Shown here in pieces: positions 1 to 10,972 of a stretch of DNA of 64,000 bases (position 1 is the stretch's first letter; each line of letters begins with the position of its first letter). The position numbers and the translations under genes are program-made. Under the pieces are notes generated by a model that was given only the letters and a program-made list of their open reading frames with translations, was not told the origin of the DNA and did not search any database. Source of the stretch: Molanna angustata (Eukaryota > Arthropoda > Insecta > Trichoptera > Molannidae); the NCBI GenBank assembly GCA_963576475.1, contig OY754981.1:16960341-17024340 (forward strand), read 5' to 3'.

Positions 1-655
1 CAATAAAACATAGGATAACTATACTGTTTGCCTACCGATATTTGAACCAATCATTTGTAATTACTAACCATAGTTTAGCTATTATAATTGTACGTTTTGA
101 CTTTGCACAAAACGGTGTTTTTGAATAACCGACTGTTTATTATTAACTTTAATTGCTATACTAGTAACGATTGACATGAAATTTGTTTACCATTTACAAA
201 ATAAAAATCAATTTGGCCGTTACGGTTTTTGGCGTGTTAGATTAAAAACCGTAGGTATATCTTCAAACTTCAAAAAATTAACGAAGAATATTTATTTATT
301 ATATTTATGTGACGATGTAATTAATGGGTATGCAAGTGAGCTAATAATGAATACAAAATCAATTATAAGTAGGGATCCGAGGTGTTTCACAAGTGACATG
401 TCATGATGGTAATTAAAGTGGGTAAGCCGGTATTGCCAAAGCCGTGTAAATATAAACAAAAAGATATACAAAAATGAGTCGTTGGTTATTGGAATCAGCT
501 GTTGCTTTTTCCCATAATTCAACCATAATATGACGATGACATCATCAGTATCAGATAATATAAAGCTGAATCATAAATTAAGTCTAAAAGATATAATAAC
601 TAAAACAGCTCAATATGATTCATTCAATTACGATATCAAATATGAGTCAAATAAG
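1..655. other. AT-rich spacer, nothing recognised
   Basis: AT-rich sequence with short open frames of atypical composition. I see no protein motif, repeat boundary or RNA fold that I can support here. Confidence 0.5.
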
Positions 656-1250
656 CAGCGTTACCAATGGCAATTTTCCAAATTCCCCAAAAATCTAGAT
701 GAAATTCCCCAAATGGGGGAAGTACAAAGTCACGATTCCCCACAAATTCCCCACATAATCTCAAGAAAAATACAAGGTTTCATTAAAAAAACAATAATAT
801 TTACACTCAACACTTTACCCCAGTAACTCTCCGCAACATCATATCCATCAAGGCCAGGTAAAGTAAAATCCAGCATAATGTGAACTCATCATCCGTCATT
901 AATTTTTGTATTCGCACAAAGTTTTCAAAGACTGGAAATCCTTTTAACACAGGCGTCTGAGTGATTTACCTAAGATTTGTTGAGCTTTTGAAGGATTCAC
1001 AATAGATATAATAGAAATAAAAAGGATCTCTAAAATCAAATCTCTTAACAATCTCCGACGTTAATTCGTTATAAAAATCTTGGACCACTTTAATGAAATT
1101 TGTTATGGCTGAACAGTGTACATGTTCATATTTTTTTCAAATTTATAGAGGTTTAACGATGAATGGTAAAATGCTAGAATCCCCACAAAATCCCCAATCG
1201 AGTTGAGATTCCCCGCAATTTGGGGAATTCCCCACAAATTGACAACGCTG
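656..1250. mobile_element. Possible hAT-like non-autonomous element with CAGCGTT termini
   Basis: The two ends are imperfect inverted repeats: the left end reads CAGCGTTACCAA and the reverse complement of the right end reads CAGCGTTGTCAA. Both are followed inward by several 'attcccca'-type blocks. The adjoining 8-mers (caaataag at 648-655, aaaatgag at 1251-1258) agree at six of eight positions, which fits an aged 8-bp target duplication. Termini beginning CAG and an 8-bp duplication are typical of hAT elements. No transposase frame lies inside; the 98-aa open frame at 530-826 crosses the left end and is probably meaningless. Confidence 0.45.
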
Positions 1251-2427
1251 AAAATGAGTGTATTTTTTTTTCAAATTCTACGCATATTTATGGTAAGTTA
1301 ATGATGTATCCAGTGATTTTATCAATTCCTGATTTTTGTCATGTACCTATATTAGCAATTGTATTTCTTCTTATACGTTGAACCATTTCTGTTTGTATGA
1401 TACTGATATGTTTTGATGTTGTATTTTGTTTTATTGTTTATCTCTGCTTTGTATTACTTTCATACATTTTATCATGCTGTGTAAAGTTGTAGCCAAACAT
1501 CATGAACTTTTAGCCGAGAAGGGGGGCGATTTGCACGTAAACCAACGAAGCAAAAATACACAAATTTGCGCTCAGCGCAACCGGAAGCTCGTTCAAGATG
1601 TTTGGTGAAAATTATAACAACTATTTTTTTTTGTTCATCTGCATATAAATAAAGTAGACCTGGTAAGATTGTCGTTCTGGATTTGCGAATGTTTGTGCAC
1701 GACTATATTCATGTCAGTCTGCCCAAGGCTGCCTGTTCTTACATTCGTTTGAAATCTTTCTATGTGGATATCGGCAATTTTACAGTAGAGTAAAAAACTT
1801 ACAATATTACATTTTTATAATATTACATTTGAAACAGTATAAAAACACAAAGCCTCACAAGCTGATATGTTTTTTTTATTATTTTCAAAAGAAAGTTAGT
1901 TTAAATGTTATATAATAAGAATTAAAGAATGCTTTTATGCTTTACTCGCCGAGTCGCCAAAATTGATATATGTGAATTTACCCTGAAGATGACAAAAATA
2001 CCAACATTCTGATATATGCGTCCCTATCGTAATTAGACCTCAAATGGCACGAAGTAATAAAATCCGACACAGGAAGAGTGAGCAATTCACGTTGAACAAA
2101 TGGTCCCTTTTGCATTGTGGGTCAGATTTGCTTTCCTCGCGTTGTTCCGCCATTCTTTCAGCTGTCAAATATTCGAAAGTTACCTACTTTATATTTTTAT
2201 CGTAATTAATATGTATTGATTTAGTTTATTTTCCAATATTTAATAACTTTATATTTTATTTTCTTTCAGAATCAAATTTTAGCCTATATAGTTACAAAAA
2301 AATGTAAGTTGAAATTTCAATTCTCGATGAATTTAGGTAAATTTTAAATCAACATTCACATATGGAAAGAACGTAGGTATTTGTTTAAAGATATTTTCAT
2401 AAAAGAGTTGGTGATTATTGTATTTCG
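1251..2427. other. AT-rich spacer, nothing recognised
   Basis: No convincing coding content. The stretch just before 2428 may contain more of the Helitron remnant, but I cannot read it. Confidence 0.4.
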
Positions 2428-3121
2428 GTGTACAGGTTATGTCATTCCTCTAGGAGTAGGTTAAAGAGTGCAGAAGGAATGGCACATGAAAATAACATGT
2501 TGCGAATGGTTGCACTTAGGGCAAACGAATCTAAAGAACAGGAAGAAAGGAGATGTGAAGCCAGTAGATTACAAATGACGGCGTATAGGGTATTACAATT
2601 TCTGCAGCAAGAAAGAGGAAGTACAGATTTTCAGTCTTCAAGTAATTGGATAGAGGTAGGGAGTCGTGATAATTTAATGATAATAGATCAGATGAATATG
2701 CAAGACGTTGAAGTAATAGAAATTACTGCACTTGAATGCGCCATCTTAGCAGCATTAAAAGTATAAAACAGCCTCTAAGTCTTCAAGTCATAAGGCCCCT
2801 GAGTCAAATTGAACACGCTTAACAATATCGCCAAACACTATTTTTTTTTGTATGTAAAATAACAGATGTGGCATTGAAACATGAATCATGGAGACAAAAG
2901 GAAAATTCTGCTTTTTCCTATAGTTGCAATATAGATATTAACCTATAGTTGCAATTTATTTCTGAGCCAGTATCAACTTTTGGTAGAATGTCTATAATTT
3001 GTACATATTGTGGTGATTTGAAATGGAAGGGAGAAAACCCAGGAATGTGTTGTAACAATGGAATAGTACACATACCTGCAATAGATATCCTCCAGAGCCT
3101 CTTTATACATTATTAACAGGT
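2428..3121 (+). pseudogene. Helitron protein N-terminal region, decayed
   Basis: An open frame (2428-2766) has the basic, glutamate/arginine-rich composition of the region preceding Helitron replication proteins, including SKEQEERRCEASRLQMTAYR. Further downstream the plus strand reads HESWRQKENSAFSY and then a cysteine cluster with CTYCGDLKWKGENPGMCC, followed after a frameshift by PPEPLYTLLTG. This order (basic region, Cys-rich block ending in GMCC, PPEPL) is characteristic of the N-terminal part of animal Helitron Rep/helicase proteins. Stops at about 2764 and 2815 and a frameshift near 3091 break it. The apparent start is GTG, so it is not a true start. The Rep and helicase domains are absent; the sequence passes directly into an unrelated LINE fragment. 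Confidence 0.75.
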
Positions 3122-3560
3122 AATTCTATAAATGCATGCCATTATAGAATTAAGTATTTTAAGAGTCATGTTAGAAGATATAATAGGACGATGTATGAGA
3201 GGGTCAGAAATGAGGACATAAGGAAAGAATGTAAGATAAAGAAAGATGTCATTAATAGAATTTAAGTGAACACATTGAGATGGTTTAGACACATGGGCAG
3301 AATGAATGAGGAACGCCTGACGAAGAAAATATACAGGAATCGAATGAGAAGTCGGGGCCGCCCAAGTAAGGGATGGCATATCCATGGGAATGCTATTTTG
3401 AAAGGCGGAGATGTCAGAAGCATGAACAACAAATGAATATGTATAGGACAATGAATGAATGTCGACGAGGCGATGAATGTGTGTCAAGATAGAAATAAGT
3501 AGCGTTTGGTTCTCTCTGCCTACCCCGCGAGGGACATGGCGTGATGGTATGTATGTAATG
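3122..3560 (+). mobile_element. LINE 3' fragment
   Basis: Broken frames on the plus strand read RVRNEDIRKECKIKKDV, then LRWFRHMGRMNEERLTKK and RSRGRPSKGW, the usual C-terminal tail of insect non-LTR reverse transcriptase polyproteins (IR..C, RW.GH..RM, GRP...W). The end (about 3500-3560) carries 'cctaccccgcgagggacatggcgtgatggtatg', here split: CCTACCCCGCGAG then GGCGTGATGGTATG. Similar termini occur at about 43115-43145 and, on the other strand, about 49080-49130, so this is a shared 3' end. Stops and frameshifts show a dead copy. Confidence 0.75.
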
Positions 3561-3604
3561 CTTGCTTTCAAATGAAATTTTTAGGAACCACTAAAGAATT
3601 ATGA

Positions 3605-3970
3605 GTTATTATTATGAGTGATAGAGTTAGATGTGTTACAAAGGAGGATCGAATTAGAAATGAATACGTCCGAGGTAGTTTTGGAGTCGCCTCTATTCCG
3701 GAGAAACTAAAGGCCAGACACCGATGGTACGGACACATTACCAGACGAAATGAGGATCATATAGTTGAACTCACACAGGATATACGCACTCAGTCCAGAA
3801 ATAGAGGCCGTACATAGGCCACCTGGTGGACAAATATTAAGGAGTTGAGGGAGGAGCAACTAACCAGAGAAATGACGCAAGATGGAAAGGTCTCCGAAGG
3901 GCAAGAAAGGAAAGGTCATACCAGAAGGGCCGCTCCAGATGAACTGGGAAGAGGCAAGGAAGAAGAAATC
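3605..3970 (+). mobile_element. RTE-type LINE 3' fragment
   Basis: The frame at 3614-3817 contains RIRNEYVRGSFGVASI, RHRWYGHITRRNEDHIV and RNRGRT, matching the extreme C-terminus of RTE-family reverse transcriptases (DRIRNEYIRGS, RWYGHV.RR.ED). The match continues after a stop with an LREEQLT-like helix and a degraded R.ADP-type ending. Only the last part of the protein is present, as expected for a 5'-truncated and decayed insertion. Confidence 0.75.
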
Positions 3971-4099
3971 TATATTTTCAAAACATTTCTGTATGTTTCA
4001 TTTAATTAACAAATTATTTTACTTTCAAATTTATGAAGACAAATTTAAGAAAATAAAATTAAATAATTGCCAACAATCAATTAATTTATTCACATAAAA

Positions 4100-4215
4100 A
4101 TATCATCATCATTATTCTTAGCGTCACAACTCTTGATGGGTCCTATCTGTGTCCAAGAATCTTCTCCATACTGTTCTATCGTTGGCTGCCACCTTCGAGT
4201 TCTGCTGCCCCATGG
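4100..4215 (-). mobile_element. LINE 3' end fragment
   Basis: Read on the minus strand, the sequence gives a W.AANDRTVWRRFL.TD-like peptide across frames, ending in a TGATGATGAT-type tail (plus-strand atcatcatcat at about 4105). This is the usual terminus of a family of insect non-LTR elements. Very short and frameshifted; the family is not assigned. The region 4216-4660 beside it holds nothing I recognise. Confidence 0.5.
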
Positions 4216-4659
4216 CTCATGACTATGCTGATGTCCTGGTAAAGATCATAGAGCTCGGTGATATACTTATATCTTTTACGCCATGTTTGACAGTCGTTAA
4301 TAGGTACATAGGTATATTCTGCATAAGATTTTTCTTTCAAAGGCATCCACTCTGTTTTCATCGTGTTTTGTTAATATCCAGGTAGGTATCCGATAAAAAT
4401 ATATTACTATCAAATTCAACAAAACTTATTAACGTGGTAAGTTTTCTCCATATCTTTAACAATGTATATCTTTGTCAAAAACTTAATTGAAAAAACTTGA
4501 ATCGAACTATAAAAACTATATAACCATATTGAATCGAACACCACATTTTCCTATTCTGACATATACGCATTGTCGTCTCGATACTCGACATACATACATC
4601 ACCTAATAATAATAATAATTAAAGACTTTTATAGTATTAAAAATACAAAATATATAAAG

Positions 4660-4853
4660 GGAAAGAACACGGGAATCTCTTCGGTGACGGATCTTTAACC
4701 AGTTCAGTCGTTGCCTGCTCTCGGATACGTGGTCGAACTTCCTGAGTCCAAACACGTATCGAATGCAGACATTTTGTAACCGTTCGAGTTTGTTAAGTTG
4801 ATCTTCAGTTGAATCTCAGCGTAGGCAACGTCAGCGTAGTCAAGTAATGGTAG
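4660..4853 (-). mobile_element. Jockey/CR1-like LINE reverse transcriptase fragment
   Basis: On the minus strand the sequence reads MLPLLDYADVAY, then after one frameshift QLNKLERLQNVCIRYVFGLR and KFDHVSE, a hallmark block following the RT thumb in Jockey/CR1-like elements of insects. Only about 60 codons are left. It stops just short of the TIR element at 4871. Confidence 0.75.
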
Positions 4854-4870
4854 CATGTGTTGTTGAGTTA

Positions 4871-5201
4871 CGCGACATCCTACGTAGGCGATTCAAAGCG
4901 AATGCGAAGCGATCCGAACGGATACATGCGAATTCAAAGCGATGCGGTGCGACGCTGCGGCTCTGTCCTACGGGCACGCGAATCGTGCTTCTGACATTAT
5001 ACTTTACCAAAAAAAACTATGGCACCGCTTCCAATTCGCGCGAAAATATCAAACCAATTGATCGCGTTCGCTTCGCATCGTGCCATGTCACACCGTACCC
5101 TACTCGCGGTCGGTAACGCAGGACACTTCAATAGTTACCGACTGATTGTTATTTTCGCGCCGCTTCGAGTTCGCCTTGAATCGCCTACGTAAGACGTCGC
5201 G
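4871..5201. mobile_element. TIR element (MITE) with TTA target duplication
   Basis: The left terminus starts CGCGACATCCTACGTAGGCG and the reverse complement of the right terminus starts CGCGACGTCTTACGTAGGCG. The inverted repeats run about 31 bp with few mismatches (through ATTCAAAGCGAA / ATTCAAGGCGAA). TTA lies directly outside each end (4868-4870, 5202-5204), as expected for PIF/Harbinger-type 3-bp TWA duplications. The 331-bp body is more GC-rich than its surroundings, with repeated 'gcga' words. The 89-aa open frame over it is not coding. Confidence 0.75.
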
Positions 5202-5204
5202 TTA

Positions 5205-6250
5205 GAGTGATTTTAGTCTTAACTGGTAAATCATTTTTAAGTCGGCCTCATACGTTCTCATTTGTTATTCAACAGACATACGACAAAGTTTAAGTATTAA
5301 ATTTAGAATAAAATTATTATATTTATTTGTTTATAAATTTTTGGAAGACTAATAGCATATATATTATATTACATCTAATATAAAAATTTAACAGCCAATT
5401 AGAAGTCTCCGCTGATTGGCTATACTGTCAGTTGCAAGTTGAAAAATATAACATAATAATATAATATGTTTCTGTAACAGATAAAGTTTCATCGTGAAAC
5501 GGAGGTAAACATAAACAAGAAAAAAAAATTATCACCGAAGAGAACATACATGATTTTATATTTTAGTGGTTACAGTTGGCAAAATAAATTATAGTATTAA
5601 AAAAATTGCACTTAGAATACATCTCGCTACTGTAATGCTAATCTGAAATACATCAAATTCTGGTGAATTAAATATAAAATGTCCATAACCAAACTATAGT
5701 ACCGCTTTAATGTCTGCAGTTAAAATAAAAGTCTGCGAATGCTTGCTAAATTAACTGAAAAGGCGAATATCCTTATTTAAGCATAAAAAATTATACAATC
5801 TAAATACACATAACACACAATAGTAAGTGTAAACATTTAAGTAATATCATTTAGTTTAGATTTAGACTACATGTTGAGTTTGCAAACATAATTTTTCGGT
5901 CATTTGTCAAACGTCAAGTCAAATGTCAACCACGGTGTTGCCAGGATTTAAAGTACTAATTATTATTGGAGAGTTGCATGAAAAAATATTAATATTTATT
6001 ACATGCTTATTTACAAGGAGTTTAAAATATCAATCTTTCTAAAGTTAAACAATTTATTATTTTGTAAATTAATATTTTATAAGAATAACCTTTTTGTGCG
6101 GAGGCGATAAACACAGCAGCGAAAAATAAAGCTTGCTCCGTGTCATGGTTTGTGAAACGCAAATTAAGAAACTAAAAGAGAAGTTTCGTTTGACTTCTAC
6201 AATAGGGTTTGCAACCTTTTTAACCACTTTGCGGATTATAGGCGTTTGAT
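5205..6250. other. AT-rich spacer, nothing recognised
   Basis: Roughly 1 kb of AT-rich sequence. I see only a short 7-bp inverted repeat (agccaat / attggct, about 5393-5420). Confidence 0.45.
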
Positions 6251-6640
6251 TTAGTTGAAACTCAGCAATCTTCGTATTGCCTGTATAATTAAAAATGGTC
6301 CCTCAGTGTCTCCCGTCCCTTCGGTGCCTCCCGTCCTTTTAATGTCTCCTGTCCCTCAGTGCCACCCGTCTCTTCAGTGTCTCCCGTCCCTTCAGGTCCT
6401 TCTGTACCTCCCGTTCCGTCAATGCCTCTTCATTTCCTCCCGAATCTTTCATCCCTTCAGACATTTTAGTAACTTCAGACCCCTCAGTACCTTCAGATCG
6501 TTCAGTACCTTCAGACCGTTCAGTACCTTCAGATCCCTCAGTGCCATGGACCGCCGGAGGCGGTCATTTACCGCGCAGCGGTAAAAGCCGGCTGCAAGCT
6601 CTAGCTTAGAAGCTGAGCGAAGCGAAGCTTCTCAGCTAGT
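6251..6640. repeat. Minisatellite-bearing repeat with terminal hairpins
   Basis: A conserved lead-in (TATTGCCTGTATAATTAAAA) is followed by degenerate units of the type 'tcagtgtctcccgtccct' to about 6545. Then come three consecutive hairpins: CCGCC/GGCGG at 6551-6563, TTTACCGC/GCGGTAAA at 6567-6585, and a 13-bp stem with one mismatch at 6601-6639 ending in CTAG followed by T. The hairpin then CTAG-T ending is suggestive of a Helitron 3' terminus, but I could not identify the 5' TC end. An inverted relative lies at about 9775-9990. Confidence 0.55.
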
Positions 6641-7235
6641 GTAAAATGTAAAAGGCTCACATACTATACGTGTCCGGACATACATATTAGGCCTTTCCAC
6701 TCCAATACTTTGCAGCGGCAATTGCCACGTCATTTGCCATATCCAAGTCTTCCCCGTTACATACCTGTAGGTACTATGTTTCGACAGAAAAGAAAATGCT
6801 TTACATATTGAACCTCTCCGCATCGCAAGATTTTATTTGTTTTTTTTTTTACTTTGTGTTTTAATATAAACAAAAAGTAATAAAATTGAATCATTAGTTT
6901 TTTTTTTAATAATTATAGTAAATAACATAGATTTTACATATTTATATTCAAATACTTAGAGTTACATACATATATTATATACCTATACGTACATACACGA
7001 GAATGATTTAATAAATTGATTTTATTTAACTCATAGCTAATACATGTGTTCTTTTTATAATGTTAGGGACATAGAGCATCAATTAAAATTTATTACAAAT
7101 ATAAATTTAAAACAAAAAAAAAACAAAAAAAATCATCCTGTTAATTTAAAAATTTGATTTTCTTTTTGAAGTTATGATACTTTGTTATTGTAATTGTAGG
7201 TAGTTTATTAAAATATTGTATAACCAGGTATTTAT
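6641..7235. other. AT-rich spacer, nothing recognised
   Basis: AT-rich with homopolymer runs; the short open frames have no recognisable content. Confidence 0.45.
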
Positions 7236-7460
7236 AGTGATGTTGGGCTTGCCTCTTGATACATCTTCTTCTCGTCCTACACCCCACCTGTTCAAGCTTT
7301 GTTTACACCTTGTGACACCTACACGGATTCTATTCAGTGTCTTCCATGTGCGGTAGGGTAGATGGTGTTCCGGTCCCAAAGTCTCCGACAACTTGTTTCG
7401 ACCTCCACTGTACTGTTCAATCCAGTCTTCTTGCCTCGCCCTTTCTGGCGGCACCTATAG
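7236..7460 (-). mobile_element. LINE C-terminal fragment (minus strand)
   Basis: The minus-strand frame reads HHLPYRTWKTLNRIRVGVTR followed by CKQSLNRWGV. The same block, TWKTLNRL.VGVTRCK then WAF, precedes a C-D-C-G zinc motif in the fragment at 30.35 kb, so both derive from the tail of one LINE type. The zinc-binding residues are missing here. Confidence 0.7.
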
Positions 7461-7529
7461 GGGAGAATTTCGTGGATAAGAAACTATTAAAACATAATGT
7501 GTAAAAAGATGAGTGGCGTAAAAATAAAA

Positions 7530-7745
7530 AAATAAATACTTTATGGTACATAACATTTTATGTCAGTACAAATGGTGAACTTATTGCCTAGTCGCAATTT
7601 CTACTGTGGCTTAGAGAAAACTTAGATGTAACCTGATACAATAATATGACCAAAAAAAGGGAAGGGAAGAAAGTAGAGGAGATTTGGTTTACTAGAGGAA
7701 TAGGGAACTAATGGGAAGTAAGTTGGTTAGGGAGTAGGAAGTAGG
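7530..7745 (-). mobile_element. LINE 3' UTR and tail (minus strand)
   Basis: In reverse complement this contains GCCACAG, a TAGGCAATAAGT block, CCATTTGTACT and ATAAAGT followed by a T/A-rich tail. These match in order the 3' end of the plus-strand LINE at 24.56-24.66 kb, so the two are opposite-strand copies of one family. No coding sequence is left. Confidence 0.65.
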
Positions 7746-8696
7746 AACGCGCGCTTCAGTCTAGTGATAAAGGTTGCGAACGTTGGTGCAGTTCTTATGT
7801 CAAAAGCCAAGTTGTAATATAACCGGACAATAAAGGTCGATGAATAGATTTAGTTTTAAAAAGGAATTTCTTCATTTTTTATCACTTTTTACTACGTTTT
7901 TTCATTCGTGTGATCGAGTCATTATTTTTAGAAGTCGAAATAATGCATAATATGCAAAATAAATGAATTCTTGAGAAATTCTCTTACATACATGTCATAT
8001 AATTCTCTGAAAAGACTGCAAAAATTAAGACTAAAGAAATTCTACAAAATATAGCTTAAATCGCCGAATATTTCATGATTTTTTTTTCAATACATGTAAG
8101 AATAATACTTAAAACATTTACAAAAGAAACGAATTCATATATTGGTAGGTACCTACTCATAGGTTTGATTAGTAACACGTGTAACGTACACGTAATTCAC
8201 TCTTATTTTATACGTAACATACGTGATTGACAAGTTTCCTAAGGAACTTATTAATACATTTTCCCTTTGGGCGTTGTAGTAAAGATTGTTTATGTATGTT
8301 TAGGTATGTATATAATACTATCATTATTAATAAGTACCAAAACGTAATCATTTATACTAACATACGATATTACATAGGGTGTAGGTATATTGCGGTTACT
8401 GAGAAAAGTACTGAAGTATTGATATGACTGATAAAGATATTGTACATAATATGTATATATCTTTAATACTTGTAATCATTGGACAATCTTAGATCTTCAG
8501 CTAGGCAATCTAATATCAAAGTATATATTTATTTGGGAATTTTATTTTCAAAAATTGACAGCTGCTTTGTATATATTAATGCTACATAATAACTTGAGTC
8601 ATACTGGATTCAGTTAAGTCGTCAAGATGCAAATAAATATGTAGGTACATGTGGAGTATATGACGAAGAAAATGTATCATAATATTATCATCTGAT
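7746..8696. other. AT-rich spacer, nothing recognised
   Basis: No supported feature; the 66-aa open frame at 8227-8427 is low-complexity. Confidence 0.45.
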
Positions 8697-8830
8697 CCAG
8701 GAATGATAAGCATCTTCTTGTCTGCCAAAACAAAGTACAGACCTGTAATGAAGAGGATATAGCTGTAGCTAATGGAATGGCAATTACTGCTGCAAAATAT
8801 TGGAATAGTAGATATCTAGTTTATCTGGAT
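8697..8830 (+). mobile_element. LINE zinc-motif tail fragment
   Basis: The plus strand reads NDKHLLVCQNKVQTCNEEDI followed by AVANGMAITAAKYW. This is the H-L-L-x-C-P....C....D block that closes a LINE polyprotein, also seen at about 30.53 and 46.40 kb. The fragment is some 40 codons long. Confidence 0.65.
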
Positions 8831-9216
8831 TAAAAAAGCTCTATTGTGTACGCTACACAAGCGTTTGAAGTGATTACAACCAGCTAATAAGGCTTTGATA
8901 GCCTCAGGGGTACATTATTTCTTGTTTTCCAACCGAACCTATAAATTGTAGGTAAAATAATAAATGAAAATCAAAATTACGTTATTTTCCGAAAAATCAA
9001 GATTGCCCTAGGCATTGGAGTATAAAATACTGGGAAATGTTTCTTGTATTTTTTTAAAGTACAATACCTACAGGTTATTCAATTTTAAAGACATTTGAGA
9101 AACATTTTTCTGAACTATACACGTGGCTTTTAATCTTAGCATAAATCAAATTTCACACGAAGGTGACATTCGATTTATGTAATAAATCAAATACTTTGAA
9201 TTTTAAAAACAATCTA
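8831..9216. other. AT-rich spacer, nothing recognised
   Basis: No supported feature. Confidence 0.4.
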
Positions 9217-9500
9217 TATTATAAATTTGAATGTTTGTATGAATCCATGTATGTTTATATAATATGAGCTCCTAAACCGTTCATCCGATTTTTTTTTTTT
9301 TATAAAAATGAATATGTCCTTGTTAAACAAGTACATATACATCTTCCTACGTTCCCTAAACTAAGCATAAATGCTTGTCCTATAGGTGAACGAGATCGGT
9401 CGAGGCAGGATTCGAACTCGCGACCACTGGATTACTAACCCAGCGCGCTAACCGCTCTGCCATCCACCTATCCTAAATGGTAATGATTGCAATGAAACTT
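9217..9500. repeat. Interspersed repeat interrupted by a SINE
   Basis: The motif 'gagctcctaaaccgttcatccgatt' (GAGCTCCTAAACCG, then CATCCGATT) and the later GCAATGAAAC belong to a common insect repeat; equivalents occur at about 59755-59795 and 60285-60305. Here the motif is split by the SINE at 9291-9470, so the SINE is the younger insertion. Confidence 0.55.
9291..9470 (-). mobile_element. tRNA-derived SINE, family A
   Basis: In reverse complement the head reads GGCAGAGCGGTTAGCGCG (A-box region), a 7-nt loop TTAGTAA between CTGGG and TCCAG (anticodon-like AGT), and GAGTTCGAATCC (B box). It then has a non-tRNA body and a run of A (plus-strand poly-T at 9291). This is a pol III SINE rather than a tRNA gene, since the acceptor stem does not close and a body of about 100 bp follows. 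A second copy lies at about 46589-46772. Confidence 0.85.
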
Positions 9501-9995
9501 TGGTTAATTGTCGAGCATATGCCCGGGATGGGGATCTTCTTCTTCATCCTGTATAAGGTATATTAGGTAATTTTACCTATGAAGGTGGAATATCCTGGGA
9601 GAAGAAGATCCAATTTTCCTTCCATCTCTTCGCAGGTTTCTGGATTTAAACTTTTTTCTTCTTCTTCGTGGTCATTTTACCTATGAAAGTGGAGTATCCT
9701 GGGAAAAGAAAGTCCAACTGTCTTTTCCTCTCTTCGCAGTTCTTCCAGGATGGTTTCTGGATTTAAACTTTTTCTTAACCTACTGAAGGGACGGGAGATA
9801 CTGAAGGGCCTGAAGGGACGAGATATACTGAAGGGCCTGAAGGGACGGGAGATACTGAAGGATCTGAAGTGACGGGTGGTAATGAAGGACCATTTTTAAT
9901 TATACAGGCAATACGTTTACTGAAGGGTCTGAATTGACGGGAGGTAATGAAGGGGCATTTTTAATTATACCGGCAAAACGTTTGCTGGGGGTTCA
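9501..9995. repeat. Repeat with duplicated 100-bp block and minisatellite
   Basis: A block beginning 'attttacctatgaa' and ending 'ggatttaaacttttt' occurs twice (about 9571-9655 and 9676-9773). It is followed by degenerate units of the type 'actgaagggacgggag' and by AATTATACAGGCAATACG. The latter is the reverse complement of the lead-in at 6270 bp, so this is an inverted copy of the 6.25-kb repeat family. Confidence 0.55.
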
Positions 9996-10972
9996 CTAGT
10001 AACTTTTAAAAGAAAAATCTTCGATATTCTTTTTTACAAAATTTAAATATCTCCATAGAGAGATGCGGGAATTTTTATATTGTGGGAGAACTGGTAAATC
10101 AGGCAACTACAGGGCTAACGACCTGACATCGGCTGGTTTGCGTGATCACATTAAGCCCACGATCCTTATATATTATGAGGTGACAATGCTTTCACATTGA
10201 TGTCTCCTCTGAACCGCGCCAAAATATGTCCAGCGTTTTCGCATATGCAATTATAAAAATATTTATTTGACAAACTCATTTCATGGACATGCTAAAAGAA
10301 ATTCCAAACGAAAATTGAATACTTTGTGGAGGGACTTGGTAGTGAAAAGTGCGTTAGCCACAACACACTTGTATTTTTTTTCAGTGACTCCAATATGATT
10401 AAATTGTATTTTTAATAAATTATTTAATGGTTTTATTTTATTTTTATTGAAGTTTTGACAACATTTTTATAACTGTCCTAAAGCAGGTACATATTTTGAA
10501 TTGTTTCACAGCCAACTAATAGCCAAAATGATAAAAAATCAATTAAATACGCACCCTATAACAAATTGTTACAATCTGGAGTCTTACGATAATTATTTAT
10601 CTTTCTTTACATAATATAAAAAAATATATTGTTCACTGGCGAGCGTATTGCCAACCATCCAAATTACAAAGTATGACAAAATTGTGAATGTACATCATCA
10701 AAAGAATGAAAGCAAAAAAAATCAAAGAAAGTTTATATTTCACTAAGATAACATTTAAAAAAAAATAAAAGCCTACCTACCTTAAAAATATAATTAAAAT
10801 AAAAGGGTAAAAACAATGAGAGGAAATCGGGATCAGGTGTTTAGTGATATTATTCGTTAAACATACAAATACTGACACACTGGGAATCACAGCTGGGATA
10901 TCTGGTTTAGGATTAAGGTGACGAAAGCTGAAGTTAATTATTCACAAAATTCCAAATAGTTGATAAACATTA
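9996..10972. other. AT-rich spacer, nothing recognised
   Basis: No supported feature before the pogo-like transposon. Confidence 0.4.

Noticed and set aside
530..826. 98-aa open frame
   Set aside because: It crosses the left end of the putative TIR element, and its Pro-containing part is the translated CCCC-block repeat.
9405..9470. Possible tRNA-Thr-like gene (AGT loop)
   Set aside because: The acceptor stem does not close and the sequence continues into a SINE body and poly-A.
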